A DNA stretch of 64,000 nt from Bog-756 sp963830165 (GCA_963830165.1 CAWHKZ010000007.1:62001-126000); one strand, 5' to 3'; shown: positions 1-9,877, counted from the first letter of the stretch. Program-made: numbers and translations. Notes: generated by a model not told the origin, from the sequence alone.

Positions 1-602
1 TCGACGGTGCGGTCGTCGCCGTACCAGTCCTCGCCCCAGACACCGTCGAGCAGCTGCCGGCGGGACATCGCCAGCCCGGTGTTGTCGACGAGGAAGGCCA
101 GCAGGTCGAACTCCCGGGTGGCCAGGGGGACGACCTCGCTCCCGACCACGGCCTCGCGCCGGCCGGTGTCGACCGAGACCGCCCCGAAGGCGACCACCGC
201 AGGCGGCCCCGTGCCGACGGGCACCGCCGTCCGCCGCAGGATGGCGTGCACCCGGGCCACCAGCTCGCGGGCGCTGAAGGGCTTGGTGACGTAGTCGTCC
301 GCCCCGAGCTCGAGGCCGAGGACGCGGTCGACCTCGTCGTCCCGGGCGCTCAGGATCAGCACGGCCACCGGCGGCACGGACCCGACCAGGCGGCGGCAGA
401 CGTCGAGACCGTCGAGCTCGCCGGGAAGCCCCAGGTCGACGACGACCAGGCGGGGCGATTCGCGGTCGACGGCGGCCAGACCCCGCTCGGCGTCGCCGGC
501 CTGCACGACGCGGAAGCCGTCCCGGCGCAGGTACATGGCCACCAGGTCACTGATGTGGGGGTCGTCCTCGATCACCACCACGCTGACCTCCGGGCGCACC
601 AT
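1..602 (-). CDS. OmpR/PhoB-family response regulator (3' part cut by window start)
   Basis: Two-component DNA-binding response regulator acting in the cytoplasm. The ATG at 602-600 opens a receiver domain: acidic pocket 'VIEDD' near residues 9-13, phospho-acceptor Asp in 'VVVDLGLPG', the Thr/Ser switch in 'LILSARDD', and the conserved Lys in 'DYVTKPFSARELVARV'. A winged-helix effector domain follows ('PLATREFDLLAFLVDN', 'SRRQLLDGVWG'), which is the OmpR/PhoB arrangement. The recognition helix and stop lie beyond base 1. No histidine kinase is visible here, so the stimulus is unknown. The gene is transcribed away from trpC. Family call is firm; target genes cannot be inferred. Confidence 0.9.
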   Translation of the reverse strand, partial: MVRPEVSVVVIEDDPHISDLVAMYLRRDGFRVVQAGDAERGLAAVDRESPRLVVVDLGLPGELDGLDVCRRLVGSVPPVAVLILSARDDEVDRVLGLELGADDYVTKPFSARELVARVHAILRRTAVPVGTGPPAVVAFGAVSVDTGRREAVVGSEVVPLATREFDLLAFLVDNTGLAMSRRQLLDGVWGEDWYGDDRTV

Positions 603-699
603 CCGACCAGCCTGCCATCGACGACGGCTGCACGGCGAAATCGTTAGGGAAGTGTGAGGCGGCGGGCGGCGCCACCACCGGAGGCAGGTGGTGCGCCGG

Positions 700-705
700 T
701 AGGCT
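700..705 (+). promoter_or_regulatory. -10 element (TAGGCT) of a probable leaderless trpC promoter
   Basis: TAGGCT ends 8 bases before the trpC ATG at 714. A purine start 6-9 bases downstream of a TANNNT hexamer, with no ribosome-binding site, is the pattern of leaderless actinobacterial genes. No good -35 is visible. Confidence 0.45.
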
Positions 706-713
706 GGCCGGGC

Positions 714-1535
714 ATGCCGGCCTACCTCGACTCGATCCTTGCCGCCCACCGCGCCGCCGCCGCCGCCGACCGGCGCGACCCGGATGCGACCCTCGAGGCC
801 GCCCGGGACCATCTCGACGCGGCCGTCACGGCGGGCGGCCCGTCGGCCCCCCGGGACTTCACCGCGGCACTGAGCCGGGGCCGGGCGGACCGGGGCATGG
901 CCGTCATCTCCGAGATCAAGCGCCGCTCGCCGTCCAAGGGTGACCTCGACCCGGGCCTCGACCCCGCCGTGGTGGCCGCCGACTACGAGGCCGGCGGGGC
1001 GTCGTGCCTGTCGGTGCTGACCGACGAAGCGTTCTTCGGTGGCAGCCCGGCGGATCTCGTGGCCGCCCGGGCGGCGAGCGCGCTGCCCGTGCTGCGCAAG
1101 GACTTCACCGTGTCGCCGCTCGACGTGTGCGACGCCCGTACCATGGGGGCCGACGCCGTGCTCCTGATCGTGGCCGCCCTCGACGACGCCGAGCTCACCG
1201 GTCTGGTGGAGTTGGCCCGTACCCTCCACCTGGCCCCGCTGGTGGAGGTGCACGACGAGCCGGAGCTCGAGCGGGCGCTCGCCGCCGGCGCCGACCTCGT
1301 CGGCGTCAACCAGCGGGACCTGCGGACCTTCGAGGTCGACCGCGAGCGGGCCCTGCGGATGGGGGAGCGCATGCCCGACGGCGTGGTGGCGGTGGCCGAG
1401 TCGGGCATCCGGGACGCCCACGACGTGGCCCGCCTGGCGGACGTCGGGTACACGGCCGTGCTGGTGGGGGAGACGCTCGTCCGCTCGGCCGACCGCACCT
1501 CGGCCGTCGACGCCCTGCTCGGCGCCGGCACGTGA
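714..1535 (+). CDS. trpC: Indole-3-glycerol-phosphate synthase
   Basis: Cytoplasmic TIM-barrel enzyme of tryptophan synthesis that closes the indole ring from carboxyphenylamino-deoxyribulose phosphate, releasing CO2. The 273 residues match the family length. Signatures seen include 'VISEIKRRSPSKGDL' (catalytic Lys loop), 'LPVLRKDFTVS', 'GVNQRDLRTF', 'VAESGI' and the phosphate-binding end 'AVLVGETLV'. The ATG at 714 was chosen over an in-frame ATG at 654 because the family N-terminus begins here and a -10 element lies just upstream. It overlaps trpF by the GTGA motif, so the pair should be translationally coupled. First gene of a trpCFBA unit; trpE, trpG and trpD are not in the window. Confidence 0.96.
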   Translation: MPAYLDSILAAHRAAAAADRRDPDATLEAARDHLDAAVTAGGPSAPRDFTAALSRGRADRGMAVISEIKRRSPSKGDLDPGLDPAVVAADYEAGGASCLSVLTDEAFFGGSPADLVAARAASALPVLRKDFTVSPLDVCDARTMGADAVLLIVAALDDAELTGLVELARTLHLAPLVEVHDEPELERALAAGADLVGVNQRDLRTFEVDRERALRMGERMPDGVVAVAESGIRDAHDVARLADVGYTAVLVGETLVRSADRTSAVDALLGAGT

Positions 1536-2263
1536 GCACCGTGCCGGGCGACGACGTCGACCTGTTCGTCAAGATCTGCGGCATCACCTCCGAAGCCGAC
1601 GCGCTGCTGGCGGTGGGCATGGGCGCCTCGGCGGTGGGCTTCGTGTTCGCCCCCTCGCCCCGCCAGATGGCGCCGGCGGCCGTGGCCGACATCGTGAAGC
1701 GCCTGCCCCACGAGACCGTGACCGTCGGCGTCTTCCGCGACGAGTCGCCCCGGCGGGTGGTGGAGATCGCCGCCCAGATCGGCCTGCGGGCCGTGCAGCT
1801 GCACGGCTTCGAGTCGGCCGAGGACACCAGGTGGGTGGCCGACCGGGTGCACTGGACGATCAAGGCCTTCCCGGCCGGCCACCGCAACATCGAGCGGTTC
1901 GCCGAGTACGGTGCCCGCACCCTCCTGGTGGACGGGCCCAACCCCGGCTCGGGCGAGCTCTTCGACTGGCGGCTGGCCGAGGGTGTCGTCGACCCGGGCC
2001 GGCTGATCGTCTCGGGGGGACTCCGACCGGACAACGTGGCCGGCGCGGTGGCCCACCTGCGCCCGTGGGGGGTGGACGTGTCGAGCGGGGTGGAGTCGTC
2101 GCCGGGCGTGAAGGACCCCGGCCGGATGCGCGACTTCGTGCTGGCCGCCCGGGAGGCCGACCGCCAGGCGGCGACCGGGCACGCCGCCGCACTCCCCGAG
2201 GAACCCGACGCGGGTGCCACCCGCCTGTCCACGGACCTGTTCGACTGGCAGGACGACACGTGA
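1532..2263 (+). CDS. trpF: Phosphoribosylanthranilate isomerase
   Basis: Catalyses the Amadori rearrangement of N-phosphoribosylanthranilate, the step before TrpC. It begins at GTG 1532, overlapping the trpC stop. The catalytic Cys is in 'VKICGIT' near residue 14; other family marks are 'VGFVFAPSPRQM', 'GLRAVQLHG', 'LLVDGPNPGSGE' and the phosphate-binding 'VSSGVESSPGVKDPGRM'. At 243 residues it is about 30 longer than usual, with a C-terminal tail rich in Ala, Pro and Thr after the barrel. A free-standing TrpF next to TrpC is notable because Mycobacterium and Streptomyces lack TrpF and use the dual-function PriA. Confidence 0.95.
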   Translation: MSTVPGDDVDLFVKICGITSEADALLAVGMGASAVGFVFAPSPRQMAPAAVADIVKRLPHETVTVGVFRDESPRRVVEIAAQIGLRAVQLHGFESAEDTRWVADRVHWTIKAFPAGHRNIERFAEYGARTLLVDGPNPGSGELFDWRLAEGVVDPGRLIVSGGLRPDNVAGAVAHLRPWGVDVSSGVESSPGVKDPGRMRDFVLAAREADRQAATGHAAALPEEPDAGATRLSTDLFDWQDDT

Positions 2264-2359
2264 CCGGCCGGCACGGCCCGCTAGGGCCACGTGGCCTCCG
2301 CACTCCACCCCGGGCCTGCACCCACGACCGACGACCCGACCCACACCGAACGGCAGACG

Positions 2360-3563
2360 ATGACCACTGACACGACCACCGGAACCATCATGGGCGACCC
2401 GGGACCGACCGGGCGATTCGGCGACTTCGGGGGACGCTACGTTCCCGAGTCGCTGGTGCCCGCCTGCATCGAACTCGAGGCGGCCTTCCGCTCGGCCTGG
2501 GCCGACCCCGGGTTCCGGGCCGAGCTCGACGGGATCCTGCGCGGCTACGGCGGCCGGCCGACCCCGGTGACCGAGTGCGGGCGCCTGTCCGAGCAGCTCG
2601 GGGTCCGGGTGCTGCTCAAGCGCGAGGACCTCGCCCACACCGGGTCCCACAAGCTGAACAACGTGGTCGGCCAGGCCCTGCTGGCCCGGCGCATGGGCAA
2701 GCACACGCTCATCGCCGAGACGGGGGCGGGCCAGCACGGCGTGGCCACGGCCACCGCCGCGGCACTCTTCGGCATGGCGTGCACCGTCTACATGGGGGAG
2801 GTCGACACCCGGCGCCAGGAGCTCAACGTGTTCCGGATGGAGCTGCTGGGTGCCACGGTGGTGCCGGTCACGAGCGGGAGCCGCACGCTCAAGGACGCGG
2901 TCAACGAGGCCATGCGGGCCTGGGTGGGCGCGGTGGCCGACACCCACTACTGCCTCGGTTCGGTGATGGGCCCCCACCCGTACCCGTGGATGGTGCGGGA
3001 GTTCCAGCGGGTCATCGGCGACGAGGCCCGGGAGCAGTGCCGCACCCTGCTCGACGGAGCCGACCCCGATCTGGTGGTGGCCTGTGCCGGCGGGGGCTCC
3101 AACGCGGCCGGCATCTTCGCCGGGTTCGCCGACGCCACGTCCGCGGGCCTGGTGGCCGTCGAGGCGGCGGGCGGGGCGGCGCTCACCACGGGGATCCCCG
3201 GGGTGCTCCACGGCATGCGCAGCGCCCTCATCCAGGACGAGGCGGGCCAGATCCTCGAGGCCGAGTCGATCTCGGCCGGACTCGACTATCCCGGGATCGG
3301 GCCCGAGCACGCCCACCTGGCCGACCTCGGCCGGGCCCGGTACGTGGCCGCCGGGGACGACGAGGTGCTGGAGGCGTTCCAGCTCCTGGCCCGCACCGAG
3401 GGCATCCTGCCGGCCCTCGAGTCGGCCCACGCCCTGGCCTGGGTGGTGGGAGCCGCGGTCGACGGGCCAGATCCAGGCCGGCTCCACGGTGCTGGTCAAC
3501 CTGTCCGGCCGCGGCGACAAGGACGTCGCCCAGGTGCGCGACATCCTGCGGGGGCGGGCATGA
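2360..3563 (+). CDS. trpB: Tryptophan synthase beta chain (one frameshift near 3468)
   Basis: PLP enzyme that condenses indole with serine, in complex with TrpA. The PLP lysine lies in 'HTGSHKLNN'; 'AETGAGQHG' and the phosphate loop 'CAGGGSNA' are intact. The frame runs from ATG 2360 (a second ATG at 2390 is possible) to about 3468. There 'GACGGGCC' carries one extra G compared with the expected 'GACGGCC', and the conserved ending 'VLVNLSGRGDKDVAQVRD' continues one frame over to TGA 3563. The corrected protein is about 400 residues, normal for TrpB. Its stop overlaps the trpA ATG (ATGA). I infer a sequence error rather than a dead gene. Confidence 0.93.
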
Positions 3564-4365
3564 TCCCGACGGCCTCCACCAGCAGCCCCGGGACCCTGGA
3601 GGCCAGCCCTGCGGTCCAGTCGCGACGCCGGGCGCAAACTGCTCGTCCCCTACATCACGGGCGGGCTCGACGACGAGTGGCTGCTGGTGCTCGAGGCGCT
3701 GGCCGGAGCCGGGGCCGATGCCATCGAGGTCGGGCATCCCCTTCTCCGATCCGATGATCGACGGCCCCGTCATCCAGGAGTCGTCGCTGCGGGCGCTCGA
3801 ACGGGGCACCACCCCCGAGGGGGTGCTCGCCGACCTGAGCCGGGTGGACGTCGGGGTACCGCTCGTCGTCATGACGTACTACAACCTGATCTACCGGGCC
3901 GGGCACGAACGGATCGCCGGAGCGATGCACGACTCCGGGGTGCGCGGCGCGATCATCCCCGACCTGCCCCTCGAGGAGGTCGGGCCCTGGGCCCGGGCCG
4001 TCGACGCCGAGGACGTGGCCACCGTGCTGCTGGTCGCGCCGTCGACGCCAGACGACCGCATCGCCGCCATCTGCGCCCGGTCGCGCGGCTTCGTCTACGC
4101 CGTCGGCCGGATGGGGGTGACCGGCGAACAGGCCGTGCTGGCCGACTCGGCCCGCGAGGTGGCCACCCGCATCGCGGCCCACACCGACCTGCCCGTCTGC
4201 GTCGGCATCGGGGTGTCGACCCCGGACCAGGCCGCCACCGTGTGCGAGGTGGCCGACGGTGTGGTGGTCGGTTCGGCGCTGGTGCGCCGCCTTATGGAGG
4301 GCGCCGGGCCCGACGGCGCGGCCGAGTTCGTGGGCTCGCTGCGGCACGCCCTCGACGCCGGCTGA
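3560..4365 (+). CDS. trpA: Tryptophan synthase alpha chain (two frameshifts near 3609 and 3731)
   Basis: Cleaves indole-3-glycerol phosphate to indole for channelling to TrpB. The ATG at 3560 overlaps the trpB stop. The conserved segments lie in three frames: the N-terminus, then 'KLLVPYITGGLDDEW' with 'ADAIEVG', then 'IPFSDPMIDGPVIQESS' to the end. Removing one C from 'AGCCCTGC' near 3609 and one G from 'GTCGGGCATC' near 3731 restores a single TIM-barrel protein of about 267 residues. It includes 'DLPLEEVGPW' (catalytic Asp region), 'GVTGEQ' and 'VGIGVSTPDQA'. Last gene of the trp unit; it ends 9 bases before a convergent gene. Confidence 0.92.
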
Positions 4366-4374
4366 CCCGGTCCG

Positions 4375-5115
4375 TCAGTTCCGCAGGGCCACCACGGTCC
4401 GGCAGGCCATGGGGAGGCGGAGGACGCCATCCACGGCCAGGCCCTCGGCCACCTCCCGCGCGGTCCCGGACACCCGGTCGCGAGTGGCCGGGTCGGTGGT
4501 GAGGGCTCCCGAGTAGGTGCCGAGCAGGCCGACGACCTGGTCCGGCGTACGCTCCCAGGTCCAGTGGAGGACCTCGGTGACCGGCGCCGCGAACAGGCCG
4601 GCGGGCAGCTCGACGACCCGCCGGGAGGGGTCGGTGGCCCGTCCCCCGGCCAGCTCCTGGCGCAGCTCGCGCAGCCATCCGACCGAGCGGTAGTCGACGC
4701 TGTTCCAGAAGACGGCGAGTCGCCCGCCGGACCGCAGCACCCGGGCGAACTCCGCCGCCGCCCGGTCCTGGTCGAACCAGTGCCAGGCCGAGGAGACGGT
4801 GACGAGGTCGACCGACGACGACTCGACGGGGAGCGCCTCCGCCCGCCCGGCCACCACGGAGACCCCGGGTGACCGGGCCGCCAGCACGTCGGCCATGCGG
4901 GTGTCCGGCTCGACGGCGGTCACGTGGGCGCCGAGGCCGGCGAGGAAGCGGGTCACCAGGCCCGTGCCGGCGGCCACGTCGACGGCGACCGCCCCGTCGA
5001 CGGGCCCGAGGCTGCGGGCCAGCTCGGCCGGGGGAGCCGGGCGGTAGGTGTCGTAGGCGTCGGCCGCCGCGCCGAAGCTGGAGGCCCGAACCGTGTCGGG
5101 AGGTGGGATGGCCAT
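4375..5115 (-). CDS. Class I SAM-dependent methyltransferase
   Basis: A 246-residue protein with the class I methyltransferase fold. Motif I is 'VDVAAGTGLVTRFLAGLG' near residues 43-60, the acidic end of strand 2 is 'TAVEPDTRM', and the motif IV region is 'LVTVSSAWHWFDQDRA'. 'SAWHWF' followed by 'EFARVLRSGGRLAVFWNS' is typical of the UbiE/Methyltransf_11 group that includes small-molecule and trans-aconitate-like enzymes. The substrate cannot be told. It stands alone between the convergent trp operon and a secreted protein, so context does not help. Confidence 0.82.
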   Translation of the reverse strand: MAIPPPDTVRASSFGAAADAYDTYRPAPPAELARSLGPVDGAVAVDVAAGTGLVTRFLAGLGAHVTAVEPDTRMADVLAARSPGVSVVAGRAEALPVESSSVDLVTVSSAWHWFDQDRAAAEFARVLRSGGRLAVFWNSVDYRSVGWLRELRQELAGGRATDPSRRVVELPAGLFAAPVTEVLHWTWERTPDQVVGLLGTYSGALTTDPATRDRVSGTAREVAEGLAVDGVLRLPMACRTVVALRN

Positions 5116-5193
5116 GCCTCCGAGGCTAGGGGGCGATGGTGGTGAGCCGGCCGCGGGACACCGGCCGGCCGGAGCGTCGGCGCGGCCGGGCGG

Positions 5194-6552
5194 TCACGTC
5201 GAAATTCCCGCCACGTCGTCAAGGTCGTTGCCGTCGGCGGGCAGGCTCCCGTCATAGGGGGCGTCACCGAAGCCGAAGATGCCGCCGTCGCCGGCCACCA
5301 GCCAGTAGCCACCGCCCGACGGGGTGGCGGCCATGCCCACGATCGGCTCGTTCAAGGTCGTGCCACCGGTCGAGCCGTGGAAGGCGGCGTCACCGTAGGC
5401 GAAGATCCCGCCGTCGGCGGCCACGAACCAGTACCCCCTGCCGTCGGGCGTCGGGGTCATGCCCACGACCGGCTGGTCGAGGTGGATGTTCCCGGTGGAC
5501 CCGTAGAAGGGGGCGTCCCCGAAGGCGAAGACGCCGCCGTCGGCGGCCACCAGCCAGTACCCCCTACCGTCGGGCGCGGCGGCCATGCCGACGATCGGCT
5601 GGTTGAGATGTGTCCCGCCCATGGATCCGTAGAAGCCGGCGTCCCCGAAGGCGAAGACGCCGCCGTCGGCGGCCACCAGCCAGTACCCCCTGCCGTCGGG
5701 CGTGGCGGCCATGCCGACGATCGGCTGGTTGAGCGGTGTCCCGCCCATGGATCCGTAGAAGCCGGCGTCGCCGTAGGCGAAGATGCCGCCGTCGGAGGCG
5801 ACCATCCAGTACCCGGCTGCGTCGGTCGTCTGGGCCATGCCGACGATCGGCGCGTCGAGCGGGAACGCCGAGAGGTCGCCGAGGTAGTTGAGGTAGCTGT
5901 CGTTGCCGAACGGGGTCAGGGCGCCGTCGGACTGGTAGGTGTAGTAGCCCTGGTGCGGCGTGGTCGGTACGGCGTCGTAGGCGGTGACCGAGTAGAGGAA
6001 CGGGACCGAGCTCAGCAGGTCGACGCACAGCACCTGCACCGCCGCCGAGGTGATCACGCCTGCGACCTCGGTGAACTGGTCGACCTCGGCGATCGCGAAC
6101 TCGGCGTAGCCGAAGCTCACGCAGCCCCCGCCGCTGAAGGCGACGTCCACCGATCCGGTGAAGCCGGTCCCGTAGACCTGGCCGGCGGTGATGGGCTGCG
6201 AAGGGGACCCGGTCGAGATCTCCACACTCACGGAATCCGGTCCGACGCCGGGGATGTCCACCGACGACTGGAGGTCCATCTCGCTGCCGGTGCCGGTGGA
6301 GTCGTTCGGCGCCTGGACGGCGCTCGGCGCGTAGGCGAGGTTTCCGGAGTCGTCGAGGACCTCCACGTAACCGTTGGTCAGGGGCGGCACCTGCGACGTG
6401 ACGTGCCCTGCGTCGAAGGACCGGGACGGACCCGAGGACGGGTGCAGGTCGTGCACCGGCCAACCCGTCGCGCCGGCCGGTGCCGACGCCACCGTGATCG
6501 TGGCGGCCACGGCCACGAGGGTGAGCAGGAGCGTAGGCACATGTCGTCGCAT
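5194..6552 (-). CDS. Secreted protein with five 42-residue GYW/FGDA repeats
   Basis: A 452-residue exported protein. The N-terminus has a Sec-type signal: Arg residues, a hydrophobic stretch near 7-23, and a probable cleavage after 'SAPAGA'. Residues about 30-225 form a unique region with two well-spaced Cys and no family I recognise. The C-terminal half is five near-identical repeats (see the repeat entry), each with Gly-Tyr-Trp and Phe-Gly-Asp motifs. Such repeats resemble beta-propeller or beta-hairpin blades and are frequent in exported proteins of Acidimicrobiia, where function is unknown. I infer an extracellular or cell-surface binding role. No partner gene is apparent. Confidence 0.8.
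   Translation of the reverse strand: MRRHVPTLLLTLVAVAATITVASAPAGATGWPVHDLHPSSGPSRSFDAGHVTSQVPPLTNGYVEVLDDSGNLAYAPSAVQAPNDSTGTGSEMDLQSSVDIPGVGPDSVSVEISTGSPSQPITAGQVYGTGFTGSVDVAFSGGGCVSFGYAEFAIAEVDQFTEVAGVITSAAVQVLCVDLLSSVPFLYSVTAYDAVPTTPHQGYYTYQSDGALTPFGNDSYLNYLGDLSAFPLDAPIVGMAQTTDAAGYWMVASDGGIFAYGDAGFYGSMGGTPLNQPIVGMAATPDGRGYWLVAADGGVFAFGDAGFYGSMGGTHLNQPIVGMAAAPDGRGYWLVAADGGVFAFGDAPFYGSTGNIHLDQPVVGMTPTPDGRGYWFVAADGGIFAYGDAAFHGSTGGTTLNEPIVGMAATPSGGGYWLVAGDGGIFGFGDAPYDGSLPADGNDLDDVAGIST
5230..5859 (-). repeat. Five tandem 126-bp coding repeats
   Basis: Five units of 42 codons each, running from base 5859 down to 5230. Each unit begins 'LxxPIVGM' and contains 'GYWxVAxDGGxFxxGDA'. The middle three are closest to each other, suggesting recent duplication or conversion; the outer ones have drifted. 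Confidence 0.9.
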
Positions 6553-6598
6553 GGCCGGACAGTACTTCCGGTGGCCGGGCCGGGCGCCATCCGAACCG

Positions 6599-8201
6599 CT
6601 ACACCTGGTGCGGACGCGCTCCGTCCTTCGGCGGTCGGACCAGCCGGTACAGGGCCCGGACCACCGGGACCCGCTGACGCGGATGCTCGTGGGCCTCGAG
6701 GCGCCTGGCGATGAGCTCGCGGCGTTCCTGGAGGTCCCGGAAGGTGATGGCCTCGGTCTCCTCGGTGAAGCCCATGGCGGCCCGGTAGCCGTCGAGGTCG
6801 ATGGTGTCGGCGGTGACCTCGAAGCCGACCTCGCGGGCGATGCGCTCGCCGTGGCGCTCGGTGAAGTACGTCACGACGGCCAGGATCTCGCCGAGGATGT
6901 CGACGTCGGGCGCCATGGCGGCCATGGCGCCGTTGAGGAACAGCATGTTCTTCACGAACAGCATGAGCTCCTTCGGCAGCCGGGCGCCGTAGGCGAGGAG
7001 GGCCTTGGTCACCTCGCGCAACTCGGCCACCATCTCCTCGGCGGTCAGGGTGGTCGGGTCGATGGGCGGCCGGTCGAGGTTGAGGTCCCGGATGACGGCC
7101 TCGATGTCGGAGTCGGCGGGCAGGGCGCCGAGGTCGCGGAGCGCCTCGACCTGGACGGTCACGTTGTTCGTGGTGGCCCCCATCTGTAGGCGCAGGAACG
7201 CCTGGCGCTGCTTCTCGTTCAACCGCGCCGGTGATCCCGAAGTCGAGCAGGGCCACCGTGCCGTCCGATTGGACGAGCAGGTTCCCCCCGTGGAGGTCGC
7301 CGTGGAAGACGCCGTAGAGGAGGGCGCCCTCGAGGAAGGCGATGAGGCTGGAGCGCAGCACGGCGGCCGTGTCGATCCCGGCCGCCCGCATACCCTCGGC
7401 GTCGCTCCACGGGAAGCCGTGCAGGTGCTCCATCACCAGTACCCGGCGGGTGACGAGCTCGGGGTGGGGCCGGGGCACGACGATGGTGCGCTGGCCGGTC
7501 CCGGCGAACACCTCGGCGATGTCCAGCATGTTCTGGGCCTCGAGGCGGAAGTCGAGCTCCTCCACGATGGTCTCGGCGAACAGCTCGACCAGGGCCGGAG
7601 GGTTGGTGAGGGCGGCCACCGGGATGCGCCCCACCAGGAACGGGGCGATCCAGGCCATGGCGGCGATGTCGAGGCGGACCAGCGGGGCCACCCGGCTGCG
7701 CTGGACCTTCACCACCACCCGCTCGCCGGTGCGCAGGGTCGCCGAGTGCACCTGGGCGATGGAGGCCGAGGCGATGGGGGAGCTGTCGAAGGAGGTGAAG
7801 ACCTCGGCCAGGGGCCGGCCGAGGTCCTCCTCGACCGTGCGCCGGACCACGGCGAACGGCTCGGGCGGCACCCGGTCGCGCAGGAGCCGGAACTCGTCCA
7901 CCAGCTCCTCGGGGAAGATCCCCTCGCCCGACGAGATGATCTGCCCGAACTTGATGTAGGTGGGTCCGAGGTGCTCGAAGGCGGGACGCAGCCGGCGTGA
8001 CAGGCCGGCCCGCGACTCCGGCGTGCCCCGCTCCCTCGTGCCCCACAGGGCGAGGGGCACCCCGAGCCGCCACGCCACGGTCACCACCCGGCCCAGCGAC
8101 GGCAGGTGCTGGGGGTGGACGAGCGTCCGGGCCAGATCGGCGGCCCGGCGGCGGAGGGTGTCGACGTCGGGCTCGCCCGCACCGCCGGCCCGCCACGGCA
8201 T
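6599..8201 (-). CDS. ABC1/UbiB-family atypical kinase (one frameshift near 7230)
   Basis: A member of the ABC1/AarF/UbiB kinase-like family, which has an atypical ATPase fold and often supports isoprenoid-lipid or quinone metabolism. The N-terminal part holds the family KxGQ motif ('YIKFGQIISS'), the Ala-rich loop 'SASIAQVHSA', the Lys in 'ERVVVKVQR', and the catalytic 'GVFHGDLHGGNLLV' followed by 'LLDFGITG'. Just after that motif the frame shifts near 7230, and 'LNEKQRQAFLRLQ' continues to the stop at 6599. 'GGCGCGG' there would read through as 'GGCCGG'. ATG 8201 is the first clear start; an upstream ATG in another frame may mean the N-terminus is also disturbed. MenC in this window suggests menaquinone as the relevant quinone (inference). 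Confidence 0.85.
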
Positions 8202-8370
8202 GGCGTCGGGCTCGATCGAGCCACGGCGCGGCCGGGGTGAAGGCGCCGAGGACCAGGTCCGCGGGGCCGTCAGGAGCGGTCGGGTCGGTGGGCATGGGGT
8301 CGATCATGGGACCCCCACGCTAGGTGGGCGCGGACCCGCCCCGGGCGCAGGGCCGCACGGCGCGGCCGGC

Positions 8371-9568
8371 TCAGGCCGGGGAGATGACCAGGCAGCCGTT
8401 GTGGCCACCGAACCCGAACGAGTTCGAGAGGACCGGGCCCGGCTCCCACGGCCGGGCCGCCGCCCGCCACCACGTCGAGGTGGATCTCGGGATCGGGCTC
8501 CTCGTAGCCCAGCGTCGGGGGGATGCTCCGGCGGTCGATGGTCAGCACGCAGGCCACCGCCTCGATGGCGCCGCTCGCCCCCAGTCCGTGGCCGGTGGCG
8601 CCCTTGATCGACGTCACCGGCGGCGAGTCGGGTCCGAAGACCTTGCCGATGGCATCCGACTCCGCCTGGTCGTTGAGCGGCGTGGAGGTCCCGTGGGCAT
8701 TGATGTGGCGCACGCCGGACGGTCCGAGGCCGGCGTCCTCCATGGCGAGCTGCATGCAGTCCGCGGCGCCGGCGCCGCCGGGGGCGGGAGCGGTGACGTG
8801 GTGGGCGTCGGCCGTGCTGGCCGCGCCGGCCAGCTCGCCGTAGATCCGGGCACCGCGGGCCACGGCCCGGTCCCAGTCCTCGAGCACCAGCGCGCCGGCC
8901 CCCTCGGTCATCACGAAGCCGTCGCGCCGGGCGTCGAAGGGCATCGAGCGACCGGTGGTCGACAGCGCCGTCATGTTGGCGAAGGCGGCGATGCCCACGT
9001 TGGTCATGCCGGCCTCGGCCGCCCCGCCGATGGCCACGTCGCACCGGCCGGACGCCACGAGGTGCGCGGCGTGGGCGATGGAGTGCGCCCCGGCGGCGCA
9101 CGCGGTGATGACCGTCTCGGAGGGCCCGTGCCAGCCGAGTCGCATCGACACGGCGGCGGCGCCGGCATTCGACATCATCATCGGGACGAGGCGGGGGGAC
9201 ACCCGGCGGGCGCCCTTCTCGCCGTAGACGAGGATCTGGGTCTCGAGCGTCTGGAGGCCACCCACGCCGGTGCCCATGATCACCCCGGAGCGGCCCGGGT
9301 CCGCGTCGAGCTCGCCGGCGTCGGCCAGGGCCATGTCGGCTACGGCCACGCTGAACTGCGCGAAGCGGTCCATGGTGCGGGCCTCCTTGGAGGAGAACCA
9401 CTGTTCGGGGTCGAAGTCGTGGACGCGCCGCTCGCCCTCGGGAGCGGGACCGTGGAGGCCGCCCCAGAATGCGTCGGGGCCGCTACCCACCGACGAGATC
9501 ACCCCGATGCCGGTGATCGCCACCCGCCGTCCGGTGATCGGCCCGTCCGGGCCGCGGCCCAGCAGCAT
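8371..9568 (-). CDS. fabF: Beta-ketoacyl-ACP synthase II (frameshift near 8455)
   Basis: Condensing enzyme that extends acyl-ACP with malonyl-ACP. The catalytic triad is visible: Cys in 'TACAAGAHS', His in 'NAHGTSTPLND' and His in 'GATGHGLGASG'. The start ATG 9568 overlaps the acpP stop (TGATG). Near 8455 'GGCCCGG' has one C too many. After removal the standard ending 'NSFGFGGHNG' follows to TGA 8371, giving about 398 residues, close to family length. Without the correction the protein would lose the terminal Gly-rich strand of the active site, so I infer an error in the sequence. Confidence 0.93.
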
Positions 9569-9807
9569 CAGAGCTTGGCGGTGATCAGGTCGTAGGCCTG
9601 GCCGATGGTCTCGATGCCCTCGAGCTCGGACTCGTCGACCGAGACGTCGAACGTCTCCTCCAGGGCCATGACCAGCTCGACGAGATCCAGCGAATCGGCG
9701 TCGAGGTCCTCCGCGAAGCGGGCGTCCCGGGTGATCTTGTCCTCGGGAACCTGCAGCACCTCCACGGCGCATCCCTTGAACTTCTCGAACGTCTCGTCGT
9801 TGCTCAC
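9568..9807 (-). CDS. acpP: Acyl carrier protein
   Basis: Acidic 79-residue carrier for growing fatty acyl chains. The phosphopantetheine attachment Ser is in 'DLDADSLDLVELVMALEE' near residue 39. Length and charge are typical. It lies between fabG and fabF, overlapping the latter by TGATG, so the synthase and its carrier should be made together. A purine-rich stretch (AGGAGAC on the coding strand) lies upstream of the ATG. Confidence 0.97.
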   Translation of the reverse strand: MSNDETFEKFKGCAVEVLQVPEDKITRDARFAEDLDADSLDLVELVMALEETFDVSVDESELEGIETIGQAYDLITAKL

Positions 9808-9877
9808 AACGTCTCCTTGCTCTCTACGTCGGTCCTACTCGGTCGCGACGATCGCGCCCGCACTCGGTGCTCCGGGG

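Noticed and set aside
983..3637. Long minus-strand open frame opposite trpC-trpF-trpB
   Set aside because: It mirrors codon bias of the plus-strand trp genes; its translation is low-complexity Arg/Gly/Pro with no motif.
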